From assembly GCA_964353555.1 (NCBI GenBank), contig CAYGWM010000003.1, forward strand, positions 1 through 64,000: DNA of 64,000 nucleotides. Reading direction: 5' to 3'. Source of the DNA: PR03 sp964353555. GTDB taxonomy: Bacteria; Myxococcota_A; UBA9160; PR03. The notes below the pieces were generated by a model. It was not told the DNA's origin, did no database searches, and saw only the letters and a program-made list of their open reading frames with translations. Made by a program: the position numbers and the translations under genes. Below, piece by piece: positions 8,349-18,026 of this stretch (positions are counted from its first letter, which is position 1; each line of letters begins with the position of its first letter).

Positions 8349-8980
8349 GCGTCACCTCGTCGCAGCCGCCCGAGCCAACGCTCGAGGGTGTGCAGTACGT
8401 CATCGTGGCGCCGGCCCTTGCGCGGCGCCTCATTGCGGGGCGCGAGCGACGCGCGGATCGCGAGCGCCGCGTTGCGGTCGCCCTGACTTTCCAGCAGCGA
8501 CGCCATCGTGCGGGTGCGGAACGGTGAGCCGGGAGCAGACGGGTCGGCCTCGGGTCCGAGCAATTCCGCTTTGCGCATCGCTTCGAAGGCGACTTCGTTG
8601 GCGTCGCACATCGCTTCGGGTTCGGGACTCGCGTCGCTGAAGGCGCGCTCCAGCTCGCCGTCTTCGAGCGTTCCGAGCTCGAACGGCGATGCCTCGCGCG
8701 GCGGCGCGTCGCCGATCAGCGCCGCGAGATGGCGACGCGCTTCGGAGTCGCGACCGAGATCGAGTAGTGCCAGCGCAAGCGCCGCGCGAGCGGCGGGCAA
8801 TCCAGGATCGAGCGCCGACGCTTCTTTGGCAGAACGCAGCGCGGCTTCGGGATCGCCGTCACGGCGCTGCGCTTCCGCGAGCGCGACGAGCGCCTCTGCA
8901 CCAACGCCCGGCGGCGACTCGCTCCGCGGCGATTCGAAGTCCAGCTCCACGATCGGCCCTCCCCCCTCGGCCCTGCTCAT
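8345..8980 (-). CDS. Small TPR protein coupled to roadblock protein
   Basis: 211 residues, cytoplasmic. Residues about 28-95 form two or three TPR-like helix pairs (ALVALAEAQRRDGDPEAALRSAKEA, then LPAARAALALALLDLGRDSEARRHLAAL). A central acidic segment and a basic C-terminus ending LERWLGRLRRGDA follow. ATGA overlaps join it to aroKB upstream and to the roadblock gene downstream, so all three are translated together. The tight coupling suggests that it binds the roadblock protein. No specific function is recognised. Confidence 0.7.
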   Translation of the reverse strand: MSRAEGGGPIVELDFESPRSESPPGVGAEALVALAEAQRRDGDPEAALRSAKEASALDPGLPAARAALALALLDLGRDSEARRHLAALIGDAPPREASPFELGTLEDGELERAFSDASPEPEAMCDANEVAFEAMRKAELLGPEADPSAPGSPFRTRTMASLLESQGDRNAALAIRASLAPRNEAPRKGRRHDDVLHTLERWLGRLRRGDA

Positions 8981-10611
8981 CGCCGTCCGGTCCCCAGCGC
9001 GCCACGCGGCAGGATCTCGGCAGGCGATAGCCGAACGATCTCCGCTTTGCCGAGTTCCCGCACCGCGATGAAGCGGACGTGTCCGTCCTTGCGCTTCTTA
9101 TCGACACGCAGCGCGTCGAGATAAGCCCGCCGCGGCAGATCGGGCGGTTCGGTCGGCAGACCGGCCCGCTGGAGCAGCGCCTCGATGCGGTCTGCGACCC
9201 CGGCGGGGGCCAGGCCCATCGCCTCGGAGCGGCGCGCCGCGAAGACCATCCCGATCCCCACGGCTTCCCCGTGCAGCAGCTTTCGGTAGCCGAGCAGGGT
9301 TTCGATCGCGTGGGCGAGCGTGTGGCCGAAATTCAGGATCATCCGCAGGCCAGCCTCGCGCTCGTCCTGCGCGACGACCTCCGCCTTGATCTGGCAGGAA
9401 CGTTCGAGCACGTCCAGCGTGGGACCCGGCTCGAGATCGAGCACCCGCTCGATGTCGCGTTCGAAGCGCTCGAAGAGCTCGACATCGCGGATCACGCCGT
9501 GCTTGATGACTTCGACGAGACCGTTCGCACGCTGGCGGCGCGGCAGCGAGCGCAGCGTGGCGAGGTCCATCCAGACCAGACGCGGCTGGTGGAAGGCGCC
9601 CACCAGGTTCTTCCCGCGCGCGAGGTCGACGGCGACCTTGCCGCCAACGCTCGCGTCGGCCATCGCGAGCATCGTGGTCGGCACCTGCACGAACGGAACC
9701 CCGCGCATCCAGGTCGCCGCGAGGAAGCCCGCGAGATCGCCGACCACGCCGCCACCGAGCGCGATCACCACCGTACCGCGATCGGCGTCGAAGTCGAGCA
9801 GATCTTCATAGAGCTTGGCCAGCACGCGCAGGCTCTTGCTCCGCTCGCCGTCGGCGACGACGAGGCGCCGGTTCTTGATCCCGGCCGCACGCAGCGAGCG
9901 TTCGAGACGCGCGCCGTAGCGACGCCCCACCTCCGGGACGGTCACCACGACGGCGCGCCGCGCCTGCGTGCACTCCGCGATCGCCGCTCCCGCCTGATCG
10001 AGGGTGTGGACGCCGATCCGGATCGCGTAGCTGCGTTCGCCGAGCGAAACCTGCACCGTGCGCATCGCCCTCCCCTCTTGTCCACGCGTCTCACCGAGAG
10101 CCTCGAGTATCCGATCCGTCACCGCGTCGACGTCGCCATCGTCGGCGTCCACCACGCACGTCGCTCGCGCATAGTCCGACTCGCGCGTCTGCAACAGCTC
10201 GCGCACGCGCGATAGACGCTCGGCGGCGGCGAGGCCCGCGAGCAGTGGGCGTCGGTCGGCATCGCCGATGCGCGCGATCAGCGTCTCGGGGCTCGCTCGC
10301 AGATACACGACCTTCCCGCTTGCACGGAGCCGCTCGGCCACACCCGGCTGCGCAATCGCCCCTCCGCCGAGTGCGACGATCGCGGGACGACCCGCCACGC
10401 GCTCGATCGCCGCGCGTTCGAGGTTGCGAAACGATGCTTCGCCTTCGTCCGCGAAGATCGCGGCGATCGACTTGCCCGCGATGCTCTCGACCAACGCGTC
10501 GGTATCCACGAAGGCGCGACCGAGTCGCGCGGCGAGACGGCTTGCGACGGCGGACTTTCCCGCCCCCATCATGCCGACGAGCCAGAGCGTTCGCGCCATG
10601 GCGCCCATCAT
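8977..10611 (-). CDS. aroKB: Fused shikimate kinase / 3-dehydroquinate synthase
   Basis: 544 residues in one uninterrupted frame. Residues about 8-170 are shikimate kinase: P-loop GMMGAGKS, FVDTDALVE with the shikimate-binding Asp, FRNLE, ALGGGA, and the lid RRPLLAGL. Residues about 185-540 are 3-dehydroquinate synthase: VTVPEVG, GGGVVGDLAGFLAATWMRG, PTTMLAMADASVGGK, and the metal ligands in GHTLAHAIE and HGEAVGIGM. Together they catalyse steps 5 and 2 of the shikimate pathway to chorismate. pilMNOPQ-aroK-aroB order is common in proteobacteria, but here the two enzymes are joined. The start could be the ATG at 10611 or the in-frame ATG at 10599 (ARTLWLVG). Neither has a strong ribosome site. 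Confidence 0.93.
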   Translation of the reverse strand: MMGAMARTLWLVGMMGAGKSAVASRLAARLGRAFVDTDALVESIAGKSIAAIFADEGEASFRNLERAAIERVAGRPAIVALGGGAIAQPGVAERLRASGKVVYLRASPETLIARIGDADRRPLLAGLAAAERLSRVRELLQTRESDYARATCVVDADDGDVDAVTDRILEALGETRGQEGRAMRTVQVSLGERSYAIRIGVHTLDQAGAAIAECTQARRAVVVTVPEVGRRYGARLERSLRAAGIKNRRLVVADGERSKSLRVLAKLYEDLLDFDADRGTVVIALGGGVVGDLAGFLAATWMRGVPFVQVPTTMLAMADASVGGKVAVDLARGKNLVGAFHQPRLVWMDLATLRSLPRRQRANGLVEVIKHGVIRDVELFERFERDIERVLDLEPGPTLDVLERSCQIKAEVVAQDEREAGLRMILNFGHTLAHAIETLLGYRKLLHGEAVGIGMVFAARRSEAMGLAPAGVADRIEALLQRAGLPTEPPDLPRRAYLDALRVDKKRKDGHVRFIAVRELGKAEIVRLSPAEILPRGALGTGRR

Positions 10612-10619
10612 AATGGAAA

Positions 10620-10647
10620 GGCGGGGGAAGCCGAAGCTTCCCCCGCC
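10620..10647 (-). terminator. Strong hairpin between pilQ and aroKB
   Basis: A perfect 12-bp stem (GGCGGGGGAAGC / GCTTCCCCCGCC) is closed by a TTCG tetraloop on the minus strand and followed by TTTCC. It lies 23 bases after the pilQ stop and just before the aroKB start. It could end or attenuate the pilM-Q transcript, or protect its 3' end. The short T-run makes full termination uncertain. Confidence 0.75.
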
Positions 10648-10670
10648 TCACGGCTCGATGCGGCTGTTGC

Positions 10671-13139
10671 TCAGCTCGCAGCCTGCGGACTCACGACCAC
10701 CGACGGCTGCACGAAGATCAGCAGCTCCTTGCGTTGGTCGCGCGTACCATGGTTCTTGAATGCATTGCCCAGGATCGGCAACTTCCACAGGTAGGGCACA
10801 CGCGATTCGCTCTCGGCGGTGTCGATCACGTAGATGCCACCGAGCACGAGGGTTTGGCCGTCCTTCACCAGCGTCTCGGTCTTCGCCTGGTTCTTGGCGA
10901 TCGCCGGCGAGCCGGTCGGCGTCTCGACGCTGGCGTCCGGCGCGTTGCGAGTCACCTCGATCGCCATGATGATGCTGCGGTCAGAGGTGATGTGCGGCGT
11001 GACCTTCAGCGACAGCACGGCGTCGATGAACTCGAGCTGGGCATCGCCGTTCTCGAAGGTCTGGAACGGAATCGAAACACCCTGCTCGATCATCGCCTCT
11101 CGATTGTCGAGCGTCACGACGCGCGGGCTGGAGATCACCTTGCCCTCGCCGTTCAGCTCAGCCGCCGCCAGCCGGACGTCCACGTTGAAGCGGTCGTCGA
11201 GCAGGAAGGAGCCGAGATTCACGAGGCCCGTCGGCGTCATCGTGATCGGATTGCTCACGACGACATTGTTCGCTTGGTTGAACGGAAATCCCGATCCAGG
11301 ATTGGTGACCGGCCTGTTGCCACCGATCGTGAAGTCGCCCTCGTCCGAGTCGGGCTGGGAACCGGCGCCCCACTCGAGACCGATCTCCTGCGAGAAGTCG
11401 AGGTTTGCTTCGACGATGCGCGCCTCGATCATCACCTGCGGCGTCTGGGTGTCGATCGCCTTGATCAGCGCGGTGGACTCGTCGATCACCGAGGGGATGT
11501 CCTTGATGATGACGGTGTTGGTGCGCGAATCGGTGTCGACGGTGCCGCGCGGCGTGAGCAGGCGCTTCACCAGCGTCTGGACTTCCTTGACGTTGGCGTA
11601 GTTCACCGGCTGCAGCTTCACGACCAGGTCTTCCAGCTTCTCCTTGGCGCGCCGTTCCTGGAGCCGCGCCTCGTCCTCGGACTTGAGCGTGTCGCCAGGT
11701 GCGATGCGCAGCACGTTGCCGACGCGGACGAAGCCGAGGCCCTTGGTCAGAAGGATCACGTCGAGCGCCTGGTCCCAGGGCACGTCGACCAGACGGATCG
11801 TGACGTTCCCGGCGACCTCGTCGCCCGCGATGATGTTGAGGTCCGACACGTCCGCGATCAGACGCAGCACGTCGCGGATGTCGACATCCTTGAAGTCGAG
11901 CGAAATGCGACGACCGGCGTATTCCTTGCCGTCGAGCAGACCGCCCTCTTCGAGCACGGCGATCGTGTCGACGCTCGGATCGGTCGCTCCGGGCGGCTGC
12001 GTGGCGAGCTTCGCCGGAGTCGCGGCCCGCTTGGCCGCCGCGACCGCCTTGGTAGCGGCCGCCGCCGGTTCACTCGTGTTCGCGACAGCCACCGGCTCGG
12101 TCTTCACGGGCTCGCTCGCCCTCGCGGGCGCTGCCGGCACTTGCTGCTTCACCGCGACCGGTGCAGTCGCGACCTTCGTGCCCGCCGCCGGTTCCGTTGT
12201 GACGGGTGCGCTCGCGACCGGCGCGGGCGCTGCGCCTTGTGCCGCTGCAATCGCCTGGTCGACCAGCGCGCCGCCACCGAGCGCAACGATGATCCCGTCC
12301 GCGACGGGCATCACGCGGCGCTGATCGAACGCGTTGGCATTTGGTGAATCGAGCACGACGCGCACCTTGTCGCCGTGCGCGCCGACACGAACACGCTCCA
12401 CCTGGGGCGAGTCGACCTGGGTCACCGCGGCAGCGGCGCTCGACGACACACCCGAGAGATCGATCACGAGCCGCGCGCGGCTGCCCGTCATCACAGAAGA
12501 CTCCACACCGGCGACGGCGCCGTTCGTGCGCAGTCGCACCACGGTGCCGTCGGGTGAACCCTGCGGTTCCACCGCGATGAGCTTCGTCGCCACCGCCGTG
12601 GACGCAGCGGGCGCTGCCACTGCCGGCGACTCTGCCTGCACCGGGCCGGCGGACACGGCGGCGGGCTCTCCCGACGCGCTCTTGTCTTCGCCAGCGGACG
12701 TCTTCGACGTTCGCGTGGCAGCCGGGCGCACGTTGAGGAGCAGGCGCTCGCCGTCGCGTGTGACCTCGAAGTCGGCGTCAGCCGCGAGGGTCACCTCGAG
12801 ACGCGTAGCCGTCTTGCCGGGAGCCGCCTGGAATTCCGCGAGTGACACTTCCTCGACGAGACCGTCGAAGACCGTCTTCTGGGATTCCGCGGCGCCGATC
12901 GAGACGCCTGCGAGATCGACGACGATGCGGCGAGGCCGCTCCGCGCGCGATGCCTCGTAGGCCGCCTTCGCCATCCCGTCCAATGCGATCACCCGCGTGT
13001 CGCCGTTGCGTTCTACTGCGAGTCGCGAGAGCGACTTCGCAAACGCCATCGGCGAAGTTGCGGTCAGCGCCCACAGTCCGAGGAAAGTCCCCGTGACTGC
13101 GACGATGCTACCGAGTCGTGCGCGATTGGTGCCGAACAT
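10671..13139 (-). CDS. pilQ: Type IV pilus secretin PilQ
   Basis: 822 residues with an N-terminal signal sequence (about residues 1-34, AFA cleavage region). Two AMIN domains (about 40-135 and 190-285) bind peptidoglycan. An Ala/Pro/Val-rich linker follows to about 395. The secretin/STN domain begins at about 406 (RISLDFKDVDIRDVLRLIADVS). The N1 domain is at 510-570 (VNYANVKEVQTLVKRLL). The secretin pore domain starts at VMIEARIVEANLDFSQEIG and ends with VKDGQTLVLGGIY and ELLIFVQPSVV. It forms the outer-membrane channel through which the pilus passes. It is the last of pilM-N-O-P-Q, 6 bases after pilP. Confidence 0.97.
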   Translation of the reverse strand: MFGTNRARLGSIVAVTGTFLGLWALTATSPMAFAKSLSRLAVERNGDTRVIALDGMAKAAYEASRAERPRRIVVDLAGVSIGAAESQKTVFDGLVEEVSLAEFQAAPGKTATRLEVTLAADADFEVTRDGERLLLNVRPAATRTSKTSAGEDKSASGEPAAVSAGPVQAESPAVAAPAASTAVATKLIAVEPQGSPDGTVVRLRTNGAVAGVESSVMTGSRARLVIDLSGVSSSAAAAVTQVDSPQVERVRVGAHGDKVRVVLDSPNANAFDQRRVMPVADGIIVALGGGALVDQAIAAAQGAAPAPVASAPVTTEPAAGTKVATAPVAVKQQVPAAPARASEPVKTEPVAVANTSEPAAAATKAVAAAKRAATPAKLATQPPGATDPSVDTIAVLEEGGLLDGKEYAGRRISLDFKDVDIRDVLRLIADVSDLNIIAGDEVAGNVTIRLVDVPWDQALDVILLTKGLGFVRVGNVLRIAPGDTLKSEDEARLQERRAKEKLEDLVVKLQPVNYANVKEVQTLVKRLLTPRGTVDTDSRTNTVIIKDIPSVIDESTALIKAIDTQTPQVMIEARIVEANLDFSQEIGLEWGAGSQPDSDEGDFTIGGNRPVTNPGSGFPFNQANNVVVSNPITMTPTGLVNLGSFLLDDRFNVDVRLAAAELNGEGKVISSPRVVTLDNREAMIEQGVSIPFQTFENGDAQLEFIDAVLSLKVTPHITSDRSIIMAIEVTRNAPDASVETPTGSPAIAKNQAKTETLVKDGQTLVLGGIYVIDTAESESRVPYLWKLPILGNAFKNHGTRDQRKELLIFVQPSVVVSPQAAS

Positions 13140-13145
13140 CGAGCC

Positions 13146-13727
13146 TCACCCTCCCTGGGCCTTGGAGCGAACCCGCATCTCGATTTCCTTGCTGGTCGCC
13201 GCGCCGAGATAATCGACGTAGGTCTCACGAACCAACATGGTTGTATCGCCGATGCGAATCACTTGACCGTCGTTCTTTCCGATCGTGGTGCCTTCTTGGA
13301 CCACGTAGCCGCGACCCGAGGGGTCGGTGACGAGCGCCCGCGGACGCTGCGTTCCCCACACCACGGCCACCACCGAGAGCTGTGACAAGTCGAACTGCTC
13401 GAGCGGACCGCGCTCGTGCTTGGCCAGCCGCTGCGCCTCGTCGAGAACGAACGAGCGGAACGGATCGCGCTTGTTCGTCGCGTCATAGCCGTAACCCGTG
13501 CCGCTGGAGACGAGGCCAGAACCGTCTTGCGACTGCTCCTGTCCAGTGGCCGCACCCGCCTTGTGCTGTGCGACCGCGGTCGGCGCGCCGTCCTTCTCCT
13601 GCCGCTTGATCAGCTCGGCGCGCTTCTGCTCGTAGTCCTGCACGGAAGGCGCGTTTTTGGCGCCCTTCTCGCAGCCGACGACGAGCGAAAACGCCGCCAA
13701 CGTCGATGCCAGGATCTTCCGCTTCAC
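13146..13727 (-). CDS. pilP: Pilus assembly lipoprotein PilP
   Basis: 193 residues. The signal peptide ends in the lipobox VVGC, giving an acylated Cys at about residue 19. A disordered periplasmic stretch follows. The PilP beta-domain then begins at RDPFRSF (residue about 87) and runs through LEQFDLSQLSVVAVVWG and the strands up to EIEMRV. PilP links the inner-membrane PilN/PilO dimer to the N0 domain of PilQ. It overlaps pilO by four bases. Confidence 0.95.
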   Translation of the reverse strand: MKRKILASTLAAFSLVVGCEKGAKNAPSVQDYEQKRAELIKRQEKDGAPTAVAQHKAGAATGQEQSQDGSGLVSSGTGYGYDATNKRDPFRSFVLDEAQRLAKHERGPLEQFDLSQLSVVAVVWGTQRPRALVTDPSGRGYVVQEGTTIGKNDGQVIRIGDTTMLVRETYVDYLGAATSKEIEMRVRSKAQGG

Positions 13728-14392
13728 GACTTCCCTCCGCGCGGCGCCGCGGCGGGCGCCGCCTTCTTCGGGTTGGCGGGTGCCACCGCGGCGACGTCGT
13801 TCTCGAGGAACCGGAACGTCGTCGCCTCCCCGCGTACCTTGAGCCGCGTGAGGCCGTACTCCTGGCCCGCGATCTCCATCTGGAGCTGACTCACGTTCAC
13901 GATGCGCGGCAGCTTCGATACCTTGTCGAAGAAGCGCGCGATGTCGTGGTAGTCGCCGCTGAACTCGACTTCGATCGGAACCTCGGCATAGAAGTCCTTG
14001 GCGATCTCGTCGCGCGGACGGAACGCCTTGAACTCGAGACCTGCATCCTTGCCGAGACTCGACACATCGGTGAGCAGGCCCGGCAGCTCCTTCGAGACGG
14101 GCAGCTGCCGCAGCGCCTGCTTCAGGCGCTGCTCCATCTCGGCGATCTCCTGCTCGAAGGCCGCGAGGTTCGCGATGATCGCGCGCACCTCGGAGACCTT
14201 GCGTTCGAGGTCGCGCTCGTGGGCCTCCGCGACTGCACGCGCAGCGGCGGCGGGGCGGTAGAAGAACCAGCCGTACGATCCCAGCACCAGCAGCACGAGG
14301 AGCGGGATCGCCGCCATCCGATACGGCTTCGGCAGCTTGGCGAACTTTTCGAGCTGCCCTTGGAACTGATCGAGTCCGAGGTTGAGTGCCAT
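13724..14392 (-). CDS. pilO: Pilus alignment protein PilO
   Basis: 222 residues. A short cytoplasmic N-terminus is followed by one membrane helix at about 26-45 (MAAIPLLVLLVLGSYGWFFY). A coiled-coil comes next (about 50-95, rich in ERDLERKVSEVRAI-type heptads), then the ferredoxin-like periplasmic domain with PIEVEFSGDYHDIARFFDKVS. PilO dimerises with PilN and holds the motor and secretin in line. The C-terminal tail is Ala/Pro/Lys-rich. It begins two bases after the pilN stop. Confidence 0.95.
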   Translation of the reverse strand: MALNLGLDQFQGQLEKFAKLPKPYRMAAIPLLVLLVLGSYGWFFYRPAAAARAVAEAHERDLERKVSEVRAIIANLAAFEQEIAEMEQRLKQALRQLPVSKELPGLLTDVSSLGKDAGLEFKAFRPRDEIAKDFYAEVPIEVEFSGDYHDIARFFDKVSKLPRIVNVSQLQMEIAGQEYGLTRLKVRGEATTFRFLENDVAAVAPANPKKAAPAAAPRGGKS

Positions 14393-14394
14393 CG

Positions 14395-15042
14395 CTAGCT
14401 CTCCTTCCCGGCGGCCGGCTTGGCAGCGCGCGTCGCGGTCGGCTTCCCGCCCTGCTTGGGCTTCTGCGCCGGCGGGGCCTTCAGGGCCGGCGCCGGTGCG
14501 TCGGGCGACTCGAGCTGCGCCACGATCCGGAACGTATTCAGTTTGAGCGCATCGACCAGCTTCAGTTCCGTCTCTTTGAGCTCGACGTTCGCGAAGTAGG
14601 CCGAGTCGTCGAGTGCCCTGAGGAAGAGCGCCACCAACTCGTTGTCGAGACTCATCCCCTCGAGTTCGATCTTGCCGCCGGTCGCCGAGAGCGTGGTCAA
14701 CCAGACGCGCTCGGGCGTGCGGCTCGCGAGCTCGTCGAGGATGTGCACCGGCCCCGAGCGCGAGCGCTCGAGACGCTGGATCACCTCGAGCTTCTGCTCG
14801 ATCTCGCTCTTCTTGGTCTTGAAGGCTTCGACCTGTTCCTGCTGCGGCTTGAACTGCGCCAGCTGCGTATTCAGCGCTGCGACCCTGCTGTTGGCGCCGT
14901 TCACGCCGCTGAGCACGATCTGATGGAAACCCGCCGCGAGCAGCAGCGAGCCCACGGCGCTGACGCCGATGAGCTGGAGCTGTTGGCGCAAGTCGGCCTT
15001 GCGACGCGCTTCACGGACCGGGAGTAGGTTGATCCGGATCAC
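14395..15042 (-). CDS. pilN: Pilus alignment protein PilN
   Basis: 215 residues. The first residues MIRINLLPVRE are the conserved cytoplasmic INLLP motif that binds PilM. One membrane helix at about 25-46 (LIGVSAVGSLLLAAGFHQIVL), a coiled-coil, and a PilN periplasmic domain (VHILDELASRTPERVWLTTLS) follow. The C-terminus carries an extra Lys/Pro/Ala-rich tail of about 40 residues. The start overlaps the pilM stop (ATGA), indicating coupled translation. Confidence 0.95.
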   Translation of the reverse strand: MIRINLLPVREARRKADLRQQLQLIGVSAVGSLLLAAGFHQIVLSGVNGANSRVAALNTQLAQFKPQQEQVEAFKTKKSEIEQKLEVIQRLERSRSGPVHILDELASRTPERVWLTTLSATGGKIELEGMSLDNELVALFLRALDDSAYFANVELKETELKLVDALKLNTFRIVAQLESPDAPAPALKAPPAQKPKQGGKPTATRAAKPAAGKES

Positions 15043-16109
15043 GGTTCGTCCACCCTCCGCATCGCCAGACCGATGCCCACGCTGAGCGAGGGTCCGACCT
15101 GATCGAGGAACTCAGCGTCGAAGCGGTTCGACGGCAGCATCTTTGCGAGCGGGTTCATCAGCTCGACTTCGAGTCCGGTGCGCTCTTTGAAGGCGGCTTC
15201 GAGACCCGAGACGCGAGAAGAACCACCCGCGAGATACACGCGCTGGATCCGCATGTCCGCCGCGGTCGCTGCGAAGAAGTCGAGTGAGCGCGCGATCTCG
15301 CCCACCAGGTTGTTGGTGACGGCGCGCATCGCCTGCTCGACTTCCTGGGGAACGACGTCCTGCGACTCCGAACCGCGCTCGCCGATCTTGATGCGCTCGG
15401 CTTCATCGAAGCCTACCGACATCGCACGCTGGATCTCTGCGGTGTACTGATTTCCACCGGTCGCCACGTCGCGCGTGAAGGCCGGCACGCCGCCCGCCAG
15501 CACGTTGATCGTCGAGCTCTGCGCCCCGATGTTGACGATCGCGATCACCTCGTCGCTGGCGCCGTAGTTGGCCTCGAAGGCGTTCTCGACCGCGAAACCC
15601 GCGACATCGATCACCGACGGCGTGAGGCCCGCTTCGCCGATCAGGTTCACGTAGTCGTCGATGAGATCCTTCTTGGCGGCGACCAGCAGCACTTCCATCG
15701 GGCGCTCCGCGTCGCCGGCTTGCAGGATCTCGAAGTCGAGATTCACCTCGTTCACATCGAACGGGATGTACTGCTCGGCTTCCCAGCGGATCGACTCTTC
15801 GAGCTCTGCCGCCGTCATCGCCGGCACGGTGATCTTCTTCACGATCACCGAGTGCCCCGATACCGCGGCGGCGGCGTGCTTCGCCCGAGAGCCGGACTTC
15901 GCGATCGCCTCGCGGATCGCGTCGGCGATTGCGCTGGCGTTCAGGAACGCGCCCTCGACGATCGCGTCGTGCGGCAGCGCCGCAACACCCAGGTGGAGCA
16001 GTTCGAAGCCGTTGCCACGCGGCACGACCTCGATCGCCTTCACGGAGGAAGACCCGATGTCGAGTCCAATCACGGACTTCGAGCGAAGTCGGAGAAACGG
16101 AAGTTGCAC
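15039..16109 (-). CDS. pilM: Pilus assembly actin-like ATPase PilM
   Basis: 356 residues. An FtsA/actin-like fold with the phosphate-1 motif GLDIGSSSVKAIE near residue 15, the phosphate-2 region VNIGAQSSTINVL, and the adenosine motif YLAGGSSRVSGLEAAF. It sits on the cytoplasmic face and binds the N-terminal peptide of PilN. The length matches family members. It begins 25 bases after the XRE regulator gene, probably on the same transcript. Confidence 0.96.
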   Translation of the reverse strand: MQLPFLRLRSKSVIGLDIGSSSVKAIEVVPRGNGFELLHLGVAALPHDAIVEGAFLNASAIADAIREAIAKSGSRAKHAAAAVSGHSVIVKKITVPAMTAAELEESIRWEAEQYIPFDVNEVNLDFEILQAGDAERPMEVLLVAAKKDLIDDYVNLIGEAGLTPSVIDVAGFAVENAFEANYGASDEVIAIVNIGAQSSTINVLAGGVPAFTRDVATGGNQYTAEIQRAMSVGFDEAERIKIGERGSESQDVVPQEVEQAMRAVTNNLVGEIARSLDFFAATAADMRIQRVYLAGGSSRVSGLEAAFKERTGLEVELMNPLAKMLPSNRFDAEFLDQVGPSLSVGIGLAMRRVDEP

Positions 16110-16134
16110 GGACTCTCTCTCCCAGCGCCCCGCG

Positions 16135-16389
16135 CTATGCGCGCGCAGCGACCTCTTCGGCGATCGAGTTCTCGCTCGAGGAATCCACCCGACCGGTGGC
16201 GAACACCTCGTCCCTATCAGAGACGCGCTTGCCGAGTGCGAGTAGGATCTTGCGCTTGGTGTCGAGACGACACGGACGGCCCGCTTCGACCCGGTCGACA
16301 GTGAGAGTCGACAACCCCGCCTTCCGAGCCAGCTCTGCCTTGCTCATCATCAGCGCCTCGCGGCAGCGCTGGACGTTGCTTCGCCCCAC
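16135..16389 (-). CDS. XRE-family helix-turn-helix regulator leading the pil run
   Basis: 84 residues from a GTG start at 16389, chosen because GGGGGAGGA lies six bases upstream. The frame continues upstream without a sensible ribosome site. Residues about 13-62 form an XRE helix-turn-helix (MSKAELARKAGLSTLTVDRVEAG, then CRLDTKRKILLALG). A short polar tail follows. A DNA-binding regulator as first gene of pilM-N-O-P-Q suggests that it controls this run or itself. A perfect palindrome at 16461-16470, about 70 bases upstream, is a possible operator. Confidence 0.8.
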   Translation of the reverse strand: MGRSNVQRCREALMMSKAELARKAGLSTLTVDRVEAGRPCRLDTKRKILLALGKRVSDRDEVFATGRVDSSSENSIAEEVAARA

Positions 16390-16460
16390 GCAGTCCTCCC
16401 CCGCCACACCCGACCGAAATCCCCACCCGGTCGAGTACAGCGCGCCCGAGGTCATCTTTC

Positions 16461-16470
16461 GGTCCGGACC
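16461..16470. promoter_or_regulatory. Palindrome between divergent XRE and NtrC genes
   Basis: GGTCCGGACC is a perfect 10-bp palindrome, flanked by TTC on one side and GAA one base beyond the other. It lies in the 190-base divergent region between the XRE gene and the NtrC-type gene. XRE proteins usually bind short palindromes, so it is an operator candidate only. No convincing -35/-10 pair was found beside it. Confidence 0.35.
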
Positions 16471-16579
16471 AGAACGGACTTGAGAGCGCAAGAGGTCAAT
16501 CCCCCGCGGCACGCCCAGCGCGGTCTCGCCCCCTCATTCCGACCCGGCCGCAAACCGATACGCAGCGCGTGGAGGCTCC

Positions 16580-17941
<1,362 letters not shown>

Positions 17942-17980
17942 CGCCGAGGGTGGTGACACGAACTCGTTGCCTGCGGCTGG

Positions 17981-18008
17981 AGCGGACCGGCCCTTCGGGC
18001 CGGCCGCT
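17981..18008. terminator. Bidirectional hairpin between convergent genes
   Basis: CCGGCCC-TTC-GGGCCGG (17987-18003) forms a 7-bp GC stem that extends through AGCGG/CCGCT across one bulged base. It lies between the stop of the NtrC-type gene and the stop of the lipoprotein gene, which face each other. No T-run follows on either side, so any termination would depend on the stem alone. Confidence 0.5.
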
Positions 18009-18026
18009 CAGCCGTTTCACGGGCGC

